Below, piece by piece: positions 27,447 through 36,389 of a DNA stretch of 64,000 bases (the stretch's first letter is position 1; the number at the start of each line of letters is the position of its first letter). The stretch comes from Bacteroidota bacterium. GTDB lineage: Bacteria; Bacteroidota; Bacteroidia; Chitinophagales; LD1. The notes beneath the pieces were generated by a model. That model was given only the letters and a program-made list of their open reading frames with translations, made no database searches and was not told the origin of the DNA. The DNA lies in assembly GCA_018267385.1 (NCBI GenBank), contig JAFDYN010000010.1:62001-126000 (forward strand), read 5' to 3'. A program made the translations under genes and the position numbers.

Positions 27447-27471
27447 AAAAAAGGCCGGTATTAGACCGGCC
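27447..27471 (-). terminator. Terminator of the glycine-rich adhesin gene
   Basis: A 7-bp stem GGCCGGT/ACCGGCC with an ATTAG loop. On the minus strand it is followed by six T (A-run 27447-27452). It lies 27 bp after the stop. Confidence 0.9.
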
Positions 27472-27497
27472 TTGATATGAGGTTAATGTCATTCCTA

Positions 27498-29627
27498 TTA
27501 TGGGCAGGTAGGATTTACTCCGACTGGAGGTGTACCTGAGTAAACATAGGTGAAACCATTTGCTTTCACGCCGCACCCAGCTGCACCACCGTTGCCGGGG
27601 CCACATGCACCTGTACCACCTATAGGTCCACGTGCTGAGCCGCCAGCATTGCCTGGCTGACCCAATGCGCCACCATCGCCGCCTACACCGGCCCAGTAGT
27701 AGCTACCAAAGCTAAGGAAACAAGGGCCCTGCTGGCAATGAGGACCACCGGTACCTGGCGCGGCGAGCGTACCCGCTGTACCGGCTGAGCATGGATAGGC
27801 GCCACCGCCATTGCTTCCACCGTTGCCACCTACCGCGCCGGCACCGCCGCCGCCGCCGGTGCCTGGCCTGATATCTACAGTGCAGAGTGTGATGGATAGG
27901 TCTTCACCTGCGCCACCGCCGCCGCCGCCGCCGCCGAGCACACCATTATTGCGTATCGTCACGCCGTTGGTCACGATGTTGATCGCGTTACCACCGGGAT
28001 AGCCATCACCTATACCGGTACAGCTACCTAGATAGTTGCCATAGTTTGTTTTGTCTCCACCATCACCTCCACGTCCGGCAATAGTACCATTGTTAATAAT
28101 GACGATCTGAGAACCCGCTGTAAAATTACCCGTGGTCATGGAAGGTTGTGCTACGCCGCTATTCACTACGTTACTACCTACGACTACTCCCGCATCTACG
28201 ATGAAGGTATCTACCACGGGGCATGTAGGCTGGCCGGCTAGTACAAACAGATTTACGTTATTAGTGTTAGCGGAGATGTGGATGGCTTGAGGCCCATTGA
28301 TGATAAGCGTATAGGTAGCAGTAGATATGCTTACACCCACTTGTGAGGTCACTATGATCTGATAGGTACCTTGCAGTGCACAGCTGGAGCTTATATCCAT
28401 GGTAGTAGAGCCGGGTACCTGGGGATTTGGATTACCAAAACTCACAGAAAGCCCCGGATTACTAGGTGTGACTTGATAGCTCAATATAGCGTTGCCTGCA
28501 TTGACTGCGCAGGCACTAGGGTTGCCTATGGTCACTGTAGCCGATGCTACTACACCGCCGCCCTGTGCTGTAGCGAGACTGATGGTGCTTGTATTAGGCG
28601 TCAGAGTCACAGCAAAGTCAAATACTGTCAAGGTATAAGTCAAGGTCCTAACTGTAGAGCCTGAAGTAGCCAGGATGGTAATCGTGTAGGTGCCGTTAGC
28701 TGCACTAGGGAGTGCCGTCATGGTCATGATCGAGGTGCCTGTAGGTAGAAGGTAATTATTAGAGAAGTTGACCAGTACACCCGCTGGTACGCCGGCAGCG
28801 GAGAGCACCACCGGTGAGGCGGTACCCGTCACGAGGCTCACTGTGAGCGTATCTGCTACGCTACCAAAGTTAGATTTGAAGAGACAATCAGAGGTATGAC
28901 TTTGTGAAACGGAATAGTCAAAAGCACAAACTGTCTGGCCCACATTGGCCCAGCAGGTACCATTCCAGAATTGATGCACGTTGATCGTACTATTGTATAC
29001 CATCAGTCCGGCAGGAGGCGAGGTGATAGCTGCTATCTGTACATCTGTGAGGGCTGGTACGAGTATACCCTTGGTAGTACTCTGTATATCCAGTATCGCA
29101 TGTGAGTCAGGTGTAGGCTGGTTGATACCTACAGCACCTGCGGTAGTCGCGCGGATCACCTCCGTATTGTTTGATTTCATCACAAAGTCCTGCGCATCGG
29201 TAGTACCTGCAAAATTTGTTCCTGCGGTAGTACCTGAGTTGCCATTGGTGAGCCATGCTGCCTGCGTACTGGTCAATATGTGATTGCCATCGCTATCTAC
29301 TACTGTCACATAGCCACCTGGCGTGAAGTAGACAGTATTATTATATGCAGAGGCATGCACAGGGATATTTGGATTGCAAAGGTTGCTCCATGAGGTGCCG
29401 TTGTAGAGCACATAGCAGTTTGTATCTGTATCGTAGATCACGAGGCCTGTGGCAGGCGAAGAAATAAGACCGACTTTAGTCCTCGGCACGAGGAAGCCCT
29501 TGTCAGTCGCCGTCAGGTCGAGCACGGCACTCGGATCGGGGTTGGGATTGCCGATGCCGACATTGCCCTGTCCGTACGCATTAGATATTAAACAAATAAG
29601 AGATAAAACGAATAAAAACTTCTTCAT
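27498..29627 (-). CDS. Glycine-rich, phage-tail-tip-like surface adhesin
   Basis: A 709-residue exported protein with a signal peptide (residues 1-19, ending AYGQ). Residues 20-230 contain GNVGIG, VLDL and PRT/PALTDVQ motifs twice (about 32-60 and 168-200), the start of many Bacteroidota tail-fibre-like proteins. Residues about 235-450 are beta-sandwich repeats. Residues about 530-690 are extremely Gly-rich: INNGTIAGRGGDGG, then runs of up to eight Gly with N-N-G-V spacers. This resembles the polyglycine type II domain of phage tail-tip adhesins such as T-even Gp38. It has no T9SS sorting tail and no S74 domain, so its export or anchoring route is unclear. Its neighbour at 24982 carries both. 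A receptor-binding role is inferred. Confidence 0.8.
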   Translation of the reverse strand: MKKFLFVLSLICLISNAYGQGNVGIGNPNPDPSAVLDLTATDKGFLVPRTKVGLISSPATGLVIYDTDTNCYVLYNGTSWSNLCNPNIPVHASAYNNTVYFTPGGYVTVVDSDGNHILTSTQAAWLTNGNSGTTAGTNFAGTTDAQDFVMKSNNTEVIRATTAGAVGINQPTPDSHAILDIQSTTKGILVPALTDVQIAAITSPPAGLMVYNSTINVHQFWNGTCWANVGQTVCAFDYSVSQSHTSDCLFKSNFGSVADTLTVSLVTGTASPVVLSAAGVPAGVLVNFSNNYLLPTGTSIMTMTALPSAANGTYTITILATSGSTVRTLTYTLTVFDFAVTLTPNTSTISLATAQGGGVVASATVTIGNPSACAVNAGNAILSYQVTPSNPGLSVSFGNPNPQVPGSTTMDISSSCALQGTYQIIVTSQVGVSISTATYTLIINGPQAIHISANTNNVNLFVLAGQPTCPVVDTFIVDAGVVVGSNVVNSGVAQPSMTTGNFTAGSQIVIINNGTIAGRGGDGGDKTNYGNYLGSCTGIGDGYPGGNAINIVTNGVTIRNNGVLGGGGGGGGAGEDLSITLCTVDIRPGTGGGGGAGAVGGNGGSNGGGAYPCSAGTAGTLAAPGTGGPHCQQGPCFLSFGSYYWAGVGGDGGALGQPGNAGGSARGPIGGTGACGPGNGGAAGCGVKANGFTYVYSGTPPVGVNPTCP

Positions 29628-29767
29628 ACCGGGTTATTGTTTATCTGATGAAATTAAAGTTTTTGGTGGTTTTTCCAACCGTTTGGTAGAAAAAGTGCCC
29701 ATTTTTCACCAAAAAGTGCTCAAAAACCGAAAATCCACTTTGGCTGAAAATATGACGAAGCTGCGCC

Positions 29768-30550
29768 TCAGATGGTTGTTTCCCCGCTAAAGACTTGCTC
29801 AGCAGGCCCTGTAAGCCAGACATTTATGAATTGCGGGCCGTGCAGGTCAAAGCGCACTTTCAGGTCTCCTCCCAGCGTTTTTACCTGTATGTCAGTCAGT
29901 CCGGTGTCCTTCTCATAGAAATATGAAATGGCCGAAGCCACTACACCGGTGCCACAGCTATAGGTCTCATCCTCCACACCGCGCTCATAAGTACGCACAA
30001 AGATGTGGCCACGGGAAAGTTCTTCTACAAAGTTTACGTTGATACCTTCCGCTCGGTAGGTATCTGAGTAGCGGATAGATCTGCCCCTATCTGCGACCGG
30101 GAAAGTCGAAATGCCGTCTACAAACTGCACATAATGTGGTGAACCCGTATCCAGCACGTAGTGGTCGCCACGGTGCGATGCATTCGTCACGTCTTTCATC
30201 TGGATGGATACGATACCGTCAGGCAGTATGCGCCCTACGTGAGGGCCGTCTATGGCTAGAAATGAGAACTCTTCTTTGCCCAGACCCAGATCATGAGCGA
30301 ATTTTACGATGCACCTGCCACCATTGCCGCACATGGTACTCTCGCGTCCATCACTATTATAGTACACCATCTCAAAATCATAGCCCTCGCGCTGCTGCAA
30401 ATAGATGAGCCCGTCTGCGCCGATACCAAAGCGGCGGTCACAGAGCTGGCGGATATGCGTGACGTCTTCACGTTTTAGCCCGAGGCTGCGATTGTCTATG
30501 ATTACAAAATCGTTGCCTGTGCCCTGGTACTTGTAGAAAGAAAGCTTCAT
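29768..30550 (-). CDS. dapF: Diaminopimelate epimerase
   Basis: Converts LL- to meso-diaminopimelate for peptidoglycan and lysine synthesis. The two catalytic Cys are Cys 74 in MCGNGGRC and Cys 199 in YSCGTGVVA. Other marks are YQGTGNDFVIID at the N-terminus and a late GxLxVxF-like strand (LGGDLKVRF). The 260-residue length is usual. It has a good minus-strand promoter (30558-30589) and stands alone between surface-protein genes. mpl, which also handles meso-diaminopimelate peptides, is at 41815. Confidence 0.96.
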   Translation of the reverse strand: MKLSFYKYQGTGNDFVIIDNRSLGLKREDVTHIRQLCDRRFGIGADGLIYLQQREGYDFEMVYYNSDGRESTMCGNGGRCIVKFAHDLGLGKEEFSFLAIDGPHVGRILPDGIVSIQMKDVTNASHRGDHYVLDTGSPHYVQFVDGISTFPVADRGRSIRYSDTYRAEGINVNFVEELSRGHIFVRTYERGVEDETYSCGTGVVASAISYFYEKDTGLTDIQVKTLGGDLKVRFDLHGPQFINVWLTGPAEQVFSGETTI

Positions 30551-30557
30551 GATAGCG

Positions 30558-30589
30558 CAAAGGAAAGCAGAATGCAGCAGAATTTACAA
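30558..30589 (-). promoter_or_regulatory. dapF promoter
   Basis: On the minus strand, TTG (30587-30589) and TTCCTTTG (30558-30565), about 21 bp apart. The second box differs from TAnnTTTG at one base. The ATG of dapF is 7 bp further, so the leader would be extremely short or absent. Confidence 0.5.
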
Positions 30590-30610
30590 GCGGAGGAAAT
30601 GTCAGGTAAT

Positions 30611-30639
30611 AAAAAAGGGACGGGCATAGGACCCGTCCC
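30611..30639 (-). terminator. Terminator of the DUF1800-DUF1501 unit
   Basis: Perfect 8-bp stem GGGACGGG/CCCGTCCC with a 7-base loop. The minus-strand T-run is the A-run 30611-30616. Confidence 0.92.
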
Positions 30640-30778
30640 CACACCGCTTTCGTGTTAAGGCGTATAATGAGGATTACCCTCAGCGCAAAGTTAAGGAGCC
30701 CCTTGAAAAAATAAAAGGACTTTTTTGCTTCATTCCATTTCTCAGAAGCAATGCAGGCAAATCAAATTTCCCGGGATC

Positions 30779-32374
30779 TTAGCGTGCCAGTACCATAGCA
30801 CATACCTGTTGCACTACTCCATTCTGGAAGCGGGCATAGTACACACCGGTAGCGTAGTTTTCTGATGCGAAGGACACCGTGTGATCCCCTGCCGGCATAT
30901 CCTGATCTACCAGGGTGCGGAGCAAGTGCCCGCTACCGTCAAATACCTGTACGAGTGTATGTCCGCCGCCGGTGGTGAAAGTAATATTGGTGGAAGCGGT
31001 AAAGGGGTTAGGCGTATTTGAGATCAGGGTGACACCGGCTTTGCTATTGATCTCATGTATGGCAGTAGTACAGTCGGTGGCATCTACCAGCGGCAGTGAC
31101 TGGAAGTTTTGCAGCAGGATCGTACTATCTATATCTGGTTTAGGCACACAAAACCAATCCTGCAACAAAGAAGCATATACTGACCTGAAATCATACTGCA
31201 TCGGCACATTGTCGTTCACCCCGGCAGAGGCCGGTATCTGAGGATTAGTACCTAGTATGCCAGACTGTACCTTATTGCCAAAGATAAACATGGGTGCTGC
31301 GGCGCCGTGGTCTGTGCCCACACTGGCATTGGATATGATGCGCCTGCCAAACTCCGAGAAGGTCATGCCCACTACACGGTCAGCATTAGACGAAGCCCGG
31401 AGGTCATCATGAAAGGCTTTGACGCAATCAGAAAGATTTTGTAAAAGGTCAGCATGTGTGCCCGTGGCGGTAGCGCCATTTACTACCTGCGCATGGTGTG
31501 TATCAAAGCTGCCGTCATTGGAGGTGCTCACCATGTAAACTTTTGTCTTGAGTCCGCCGGATATCAGCTTGGCTACTGCCTGCAGTGAGGCGCCTAGTTT
31601 GCTGCCCGACGGATAGAGTGATGCCGAGGTAGTACCTGCATTGTATGCAGTAGCCAATACTCCGGCATATTGATTGGTCTGCTGCGATACCTGTCTGATA
31701 TAGGTCAGCTCGGTACCTGCCGGGGTAGAGGGCGCGGTACTCTGTATGCCATTGGCCAGGTTGTAGATAGACGATGGATCTGTCACTGCCATAGCCATAC
31801 CTGCAGCCGGCCCCTGAAAGACAGGCGAAAGCGAGGTGCCGATCTCTATGGCCAGTGGATCTGTTGTAGTACTATTAGGATAGCCCGTAGGGAAGCCAGG
31901 ATACTCATAGTCCAGGTAGCGACCCATCCAGCCTGTAGCCAGGTTTTGACCCGAGTCCTCTGCAGTGATCCAGATATCTGTAGCCTGAAAGTGAGAGAAG
32001 CTCGGATTGGGATATCCGACTGCCTGTACGATCTTCAGATAGCCGTTATTATACATCTGCTGCATGCCGGTCATGGATGGGTGCAGGCCGGTAGCGGTGG
32101 TGCCATTCAGCGGGAGCACCTGCGCAGATGGTATCAGGATATTATTTCGTGCAGTAGAGAGGGCGCTATACTGATCCAGCGGGATCACGGTATTGAGGCC
32201 ATCATTGCCGCCTACTATCTGTATGATCACCAGTACGTGGTCATTGACCGCTGCAGAGGCGGCCAGCGCAGAGAGCAGGGGGGAGGCTGCCAGAGATCTC
32301 ATGCTGATACCTGAGAGGACCACGGGCAGTGCCGCGAGCGGTACAGATTTTATAAAGTCTCTTCTTTTCATCAT
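30779..32374 (-). CDS. DUF1501 protein with Tat-like signal and T9SS sorting domain
   Basis: A 531-residue exported protein of the DUF1501 family (sulfatase-like fold). The N-terminus has MMKRRDFIKSVPLAALP, a twin-arginine signal. VIIQIVGGNDGLNTVIPL (about 50-70), FSEFGRRI and TDHGAAAPMFIFG follow, all typical of the family. The last 80 residues are a T9SS type A sorting domain ending YYARFQNGVVQQVCAMVLAR. The DUF1800 gene lies 27 bp upstream on the same strand, a conserved pair in Bacteroidota and Planctomycetota. The biochemical role is not established. Confidence 0.92.
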   Translation of the reverse strand: MMKRRDFIKSVPLAALPVVLSGISMRSLAASPLLSALAASAAVNDHVLVIIQIVGGNDGLNTVIPLDQYSALSTARNNILIPSAQVLPLNGTTATGLHPSMTGMQQMYNNGYLKIVQAVGYPNPSFSHFQATDIWITAEDSGQNLATGWMGRYLDYEYPGFPTGYPNSTTTDPLAIEIGTSLSPVFQGPAAGMAMAVTDPSSIYNLANGIQSTAPSTPAGTELTYIRQVSQQTNQYAGVLATAYNAGTTSASLYPSGSKLGASLQAVAKLISGGLKTKVYMVSTSNDGSFDTHHAQVVNGATATGTHADLLQNLSDCVKAFHDDLRASSNADRVVGMTFSEFGRRIISNASVGTDHGAAAPMFIFGNKVQSGILGTNPQIPASAGVNDNVPMQYDFRSVYASLLQDWFCVPKPDIDSTILLQNFQSLPLVDATDCTTAIHEINSKAGVTLISNTPNPFTASTNITFTTGGGHTLVQVFDGSGHLLRTLVDQDMPAGDHTVSFASENYATGVYYARFQNGVVQQVCAMVLAR

Positions 32375-32401
32375 ACTGATTTTAGATGGGTTTAATGAAA
32401 C

Positions 32402-34048
32402 TTATTGCAGCTGGTACTCCGGCAGATCCATGATATACTGGTAGAATGGCTTGAGGCGCGATGTGACCGTGGTCTGATAGCCGGTATTGGTCGGGTTGTT
32501 GATATAGTTGCTCCAGGCGGTGGTCCAATAGGCATTGGTAGATTGACCGGACAGGAGGATGCTCTTCAGGTAGTCTTTTACAGTCTGGTCTACCTCCAGG
32601 CTGAGTAGCAGCGCCAGTGTGTCATCTACCAGTGCTACAGGGTCATCCGGAGTGGGCATGGAGGCCGTGAGCGCCAGCGTGTCTATGATGATCTTCTGGC
32701 CGGCACGTGTATATCCTGTGTATAGCATCAGATCTGCAAAGGCAGTACGATTGGGCAGCGTATTCGAGTTGATCCATAGCTCATGATACTCCGGCTCCTG
32801 GTAGAAAGCCGGCCATCCAGCCACATTGGGTGGATTCAGGATATCCTGCGCACACAGTGCACTCCAGCCCTCCAGGTAGCCCCACATATAATATTGTGTA
32901 GCGAGATCAGTATTATCAGGGAATGTCACACCCATCTGACGCATCATGCCTACGAAATAATCTACCGGCGGCTTGATAAAGCACCCCTGATTCAGTACGT
33001 CAAAGAAATGCTCGCTTTTGAAAAGGAGTGCCAGCGCAGGCTTGATATCATAGTTATTGCTCCGCAGCATCGCCGCCATAGGCGTGATGATATTGGTCTC
33101 GATAGTACTGTCTATATCGTAGTAGACAAAGAAACGATAAAGCCGCCTGCAGAGGTACATAGCACACTCATTAGTAGCCAGTATCATAGTGATGAGGTCA
33201 TCCAGCTCGTCAGCGCCGCTATTGCCGGTATTATTGATCACCGTATTATTATAAAATGCCGAGAACTGCTTTGGATTAGTATCGTGCTTAGTGGCGTCAA
33301 AGTAAGAAGTCATGGAACTACTGGTGATGCGGTACCCGGTCAGTACTCGTGCAGCAGCCTCCACATCTGACTGAGTATAGAGAGAGTTTGGCCCCTTGCC
33401 TACCGTGAAGAGCTCCTGCAGTTCACGGCCATAGTTTTCATCCGGAGCATTTTTAGTGTTTACGTAGCCATTCAGATAGACCAGCATTGCGGGATCCTTT
33501 GAGATAGCCGTCACCAGAGTCCGAAAATTGCCTAGTGCATTAGTACGAATTGTTTCAATGTACTTGTAGCCTGCCCTTGCATCTCCATAGCTATTTAGCT
33601 CTGTGGCAAAGTGATTGTGCCAGAAAAGAGTCATTTTTTGCTCCAGGCTTATTGTCTGTCCCAGCATATTACAGATCCACCACTCCTGCAGAGATTTTTT
33701 CCGGCCCGCATTCATAGTGGTCGTGTATGTATCATTGATCCATGTAGTGCCGAAAGGAACATTGGGATCAGGGCTACTTTGCGAGGAGTAGTTATTGAGT
33801 GGGGGACTGGGAGTACCGGCGGTATTATTTAAGAGGGCATTAACGGCTTGATCTGTGGTCAAGGCCAGTAGCTGATTTATGTCAGTTCTGGTCGGGCCAA
33901 ACATAGTTCGGCGGAGGAGATGAGCCGCCTCTACATATGTCCAAGGCCCCGAATAAGGAGCGAGAGTGCTAGTTACGCTTCTCGCTGATCGATGTGTCTG
34001 ATCTATAGCTGTCACGCGGGCTGCTGACAGAGGTAGATTGTTACTCAT
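32402..34048 (-). CDS. DUF1800 family protein
   Basis: A 548-residue protein with the DUF1800 landmarks: HLLRRTMFGPTRTDI (about 44-58), WWICNMLGQTISLEQKMTLFWHNHFAT, ENYGRELQELFTVGK, FKSEHFF, PVDYFVGMMRQMG and PPNVAGWPAFYQEPEYHELWINSNT in part. It has no obvious signal peptide. It is the upstream partner of DUF1501, with a 27-bp gap, and the two are a co-conserved unit of unknown function, probably at the cell surface or periplasm. Confidence 0.92.
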   Translation of the reverse strand: MSNNLPLSAARVTAIDQTHRSARSVTSTLAPYSGPWTYVEAAHLLRRTMFGPTRTDINQLLALTTDQAVNALLNNTAGTPSPPLNNYSSQSSPDPNVPFGTTWINDTYTTTMNAGRKKSLQEWWICNMLGQTISLEQKMTLFWHNHFATELNSYGDARAGYKYIETIRTNALGNFRTLVTAISKDPAMLVYLNGYVNTKNAPDENYGRELQELFTVGKGPNSLYTQSDVEAAARVLTGYRITSSSMTSYFDATKHDTNPKQFSAFYNNTVINNTGNSGADELDDLITMILATNECAMYLCRRLYRFFVYYDIDSTIETNIITPMAAMLRSNNYDIKPALALLFKSEHFFDVLNQGCFIKPPVDYFVGMMRQMGVTFPDNTDLATQYYMWGYLEGWSALCAQDILNPPNVAGWPAFYQEPEYHELWINSNTLPNRTAFADLMLYTGYTRAGQKIIIDTLALTASMPTPDDPVALVDDTLALLLSLEVDQTVKDYLKSILLSGQSTNAYWTTAWSNYINNPTNTGYQTTVTSRLKPFYQYIMDLPEYQLQ

Positions 34049-34115
34049 AAAAAGGATTTATATTATAGATACCTGTACCATCAAAAGGTTTAACCCTTCG
34101 GTCGCGCTGATCGTC

Positions 34116-36251
34116 CTATTTATTTATGATCACCTTACACCGGGTATTATGCCCCACCTGTTCAGCCTGCAATATATATGTACCCGCAGTTAATGTATTT
34201 ATATTCAGATCAGCCGTAGTAGGGCCTGTCATTTGTATAGACGGCTGGCCCAGAAGGCTATAAATCGTATAATTTACTTCCCCTTCATAGTTAGACAAAG
34301 TAACATGCATATGATCATTGTCTGTCTGATACCACTTTAATATACCTCCATCTGTGGTGACACTCTGGATACCCTCTATCGCACATCTGCCCGTAAAGTC
34401 GATACCCTGATCTGTCACGAGCATAGTGGAAGTATTATATCCAGTACCTGATTGAGTGAAAAGATTCGCGCGGCTGTAGCCTATCTCATACCCACCATAG
34501 TATGGATAGGTAGCGGTATCATAGGTGAAAGTATTGGTATTATAAGGGTCATAAAGGCATATGCCGTGATGCGCGGTGCCCATCACCAGGGAGCCATAAT
34601 TGTAGCAGGCCGGCGTACTGGTAATATAGTAGATAGAATCATCCAGCAGTTGTGTAGCAGTACTGTATTGCGTGTAGCCCCCATTTCTTCGCATTTTGAT
34701 AAGTCCACTACCCATTGTAGAAATCCAGATCGATGTGTCAGGATTCATGTAGTAGTATACTGTCGAAAGTATATCAGTCACATATAGTGAGGCTACCGGT
34801 ATTACAGATGTATCATATCTAGTCCATTGCCCACCGGTGTAAAGTGCAAAACCTTTATCAGTCCCTATCCACAATTCTGGTTGATGAGTGTCCGGGGATA
34901 AATCATAGGTAATCGAAGTAATTTTATTCGACGGTAATAACGAATTGCTCGTATCATACACTATATAAAAGAGCTGATCTGTGACGCAAAGCCCCTTGTC
35001 AGTTCCAATTATAAAAGATCCATTGTTGTTATAAATACAATTGATGATCGTGTCTGGTAGAGACGTATTGTTGATAGTTGTTTGACTGCCATTGCGTGTT
35101 TGCACACCGTGCCGGGTACCTACTACCGGATAGTAGGGATATGTAGGTGGCGTGCCTGTCATAAAGCAGGTCACGTCATTTGCATACGGGATTTCAGAAC
35201 TATCGATAAAACTTGTAGGAATAATATTATTTAAATAATAGTAATTGTCATTGTACTGGAAGATACCCTGATCAGTGGCTATCATACCAGCAGTCACAGC
35301 TTTGATATTCTGATATGGCATATTGCCAAAATATGCTGTTTCACCCTGTCCTCTGTTTATCATATTAACGGAATCATTGACAACTACGGCCACGGTACCA
35401 TTTAGATCTACAGCTAGATTGTTGATCCTGTTATAGGATATATTGTAAAATCCACTTCCCTGATCCACAAAGAGGTTGCCATTTGAGGTGGAAGCAAAAA
35501 TACCTCCATGTCTATCCGTTACTACATGTGTTATTGTTTCAGAGTTGCCGAGTTGTCCATTTATGGGATATGTAATGCTGGCGCCATTTGTGGAAGGTAT
35601 GCGCATTAGATTCTGGTCGGCTATGATCCATACATTGAGTGCAGAATCTACTACCCACTCACTCAATTGTATATTTGCTGCAAAAGTATGGATAGTATCA
35701 GATAGCCCACCAGAGGGGCTATAGCTTCTTATTTCACGTTCATCACATAGGTAAACCAACGTGTCATTTACTGCGAATGCCCGATCCGGATTAAAGGTGC
35801 CCCCTAGTGTATAGGTGGTCCAGCCGGCACCATTGTATTTGAAGACCTGATTGAATGTCCCCAGTGCCCAGAGGCTGCTATTCGCCCCTGAAATATTTCC
35901 TATGACGGAGGATGGGGCCGGGGGAAGAGGTGTCATACTATCCTGCTGATTAAAGTATTGGTATAGTCTACCTTGCTTTAACACGATTAGGGATGAAGAG
36001 GGGCCGGCACATAGCTGTGAGGCACCATAAAATCTATCCCAAAGGTATCTTGTAACATGTGGCCTACGCAAACTTAGTGCTTCCACACCTTGATATCGGA
36101 TCAGAAAAAAAGTGGAATCTACAATGCAGGGCGATGTAGAAACTACACTTCCTGGGTAATCCACCTCGTGAAAAAACTGACCTTGCATGTATTGTGCCGG
36201 CAAAGTCGCTACGATAAAGCATAGAATAGCTGAGAGTAATGTTTTTTTCAT
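34116..36251 (-). CDS. T9SS-exported beta-propeller protein
   Basis: About 711 residues. I prefer the second ATG (36251, MKKTLLSAILC); a first ATG is at 36257. A signal peptide of about 20 residues (ending LPAQ) leads to a long series of beta-blade repeats with W-x-I-x-D or LW-x-G-T-D-K-G motifs. These include ITHVVTDRHGGIFAST, FIIGTDKGLCV, ELWIGTDKGFALY and SIWISTMGSGLIKM, and they resemble the two-component-regulator propeller (Reg_prop). A T9SS type A sorting domain forms the last 75 residues, ending TRCKVIINK. There is no kinase part, so it is a secreted propeller, probably carbohydrate- or protein-binding. Its promoter box is at 36268-36275. Confidence 0.82.
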   Translation of the reverse strand: MKKTLLSAILCFIVATLPAQYMQGQFFHEVDYPGSVVSTSPCIVDSTFFLIRYQGVEALSLRRPHVTRYLWDRFYGASQLCAGPSSSLIVLKQGRLYQYFNQQDSMTPLPPAPSSVIGNISGANSSLWALGTFNQVFKYNGAGWTTYTLGGTFNPDRAFAVNDTLVYLCDEREIRSYSPSGGLSDTIHTFAANIQLSEWVVDSALNVWIIADQNLMRIPSTNGASITYPINGQLGNSETITHVVTDRHGGIFASTSNGNLFVDQGSGFYNISYNRINNLAVDLNGTVAVVVNDSVNMINRGQGETAYFGNMPYQNIKAVTAGMIATDQGIFQYNDNYYYLNNIIPTSFIDSSEIPYANDVTCFMTGTPPTYPYYPVVGTRHGVQTRNGSQTTINNTSLPDTIINCIYNNNGSFIIGTDKGLCVTDQLFYIVYDTSNSLLPSNKITSITYDLSPDTHQPELWIGTDKGFALYTGGQWTRYDTSVIPVASLYVTDILSTVYYYMNPDTSIWISTMGSGLIKMRRNGGYTQYSTATQLLDDSIYYITSTPACYNYGSLVMGTAHHGICLYDPYNTNTFTYDTATYPYYGGYEIGYSRANLFTQSGTGYNTSTMLVTDQGIDFTGRCAIEGIQSVTTDGGILKWYQTDNDHMHVTLSNYEGEVNYTIYSLLGQPSIQMTGPTTADLNINTLTAGTYILQAEQVGHNTRCKVIINK

Positions 36252-36267
36252 AGTCATTATTTTGTCA

Positions 36268-36275
36268 CAAAGCTA
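36268..36275 (-). promoter_or_regulatory. Promoter box of the beta-propeller gene
   Basis: On the minus strand TAGCTTTG, an exact TAnnTTTG box. Transcription would start near 36262, so the leader would be about 10 bases, favouring the ATG at 36251. Confidence 0.55.
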
Positions 36276-36333
36276 CAAGGGCTATAATCCCTATTGTCAC
36301 AGTTTTGTAATTTAAAAATGACAGATTGTCAAC

Positions 36334-36363
36334 AAAAAAGGGTGAGACAAAGTCGTCTCACCC
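36334..36363 (-). terminator. Terminator of the DUF885 gene
   Basis: Perfect 9-bp stem GGGTGAGAC/GTCTCACCC with a 6-base loop, followed on the minus strand by six T (A-run 36334-36339). Confidence 0.93.
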
Positions 36364-36389
36364 TTTACTGTTAGTTCATAAACTATTAC

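Noticed and set aside
27811-28002. Proline-rich plus-strand open frame
   Set aside because: It is simply the reverse of the glycine codons of the tail-tip-like adhesin.
24982-29627. Prophage remnant suggested by two tail-fibre-like genes
   Set aside because: No capsid, terminase, integrase, portal or lysis gene is near. Both proteins have signal peptides and one has a T9SS tail, so they are host surface proteins.
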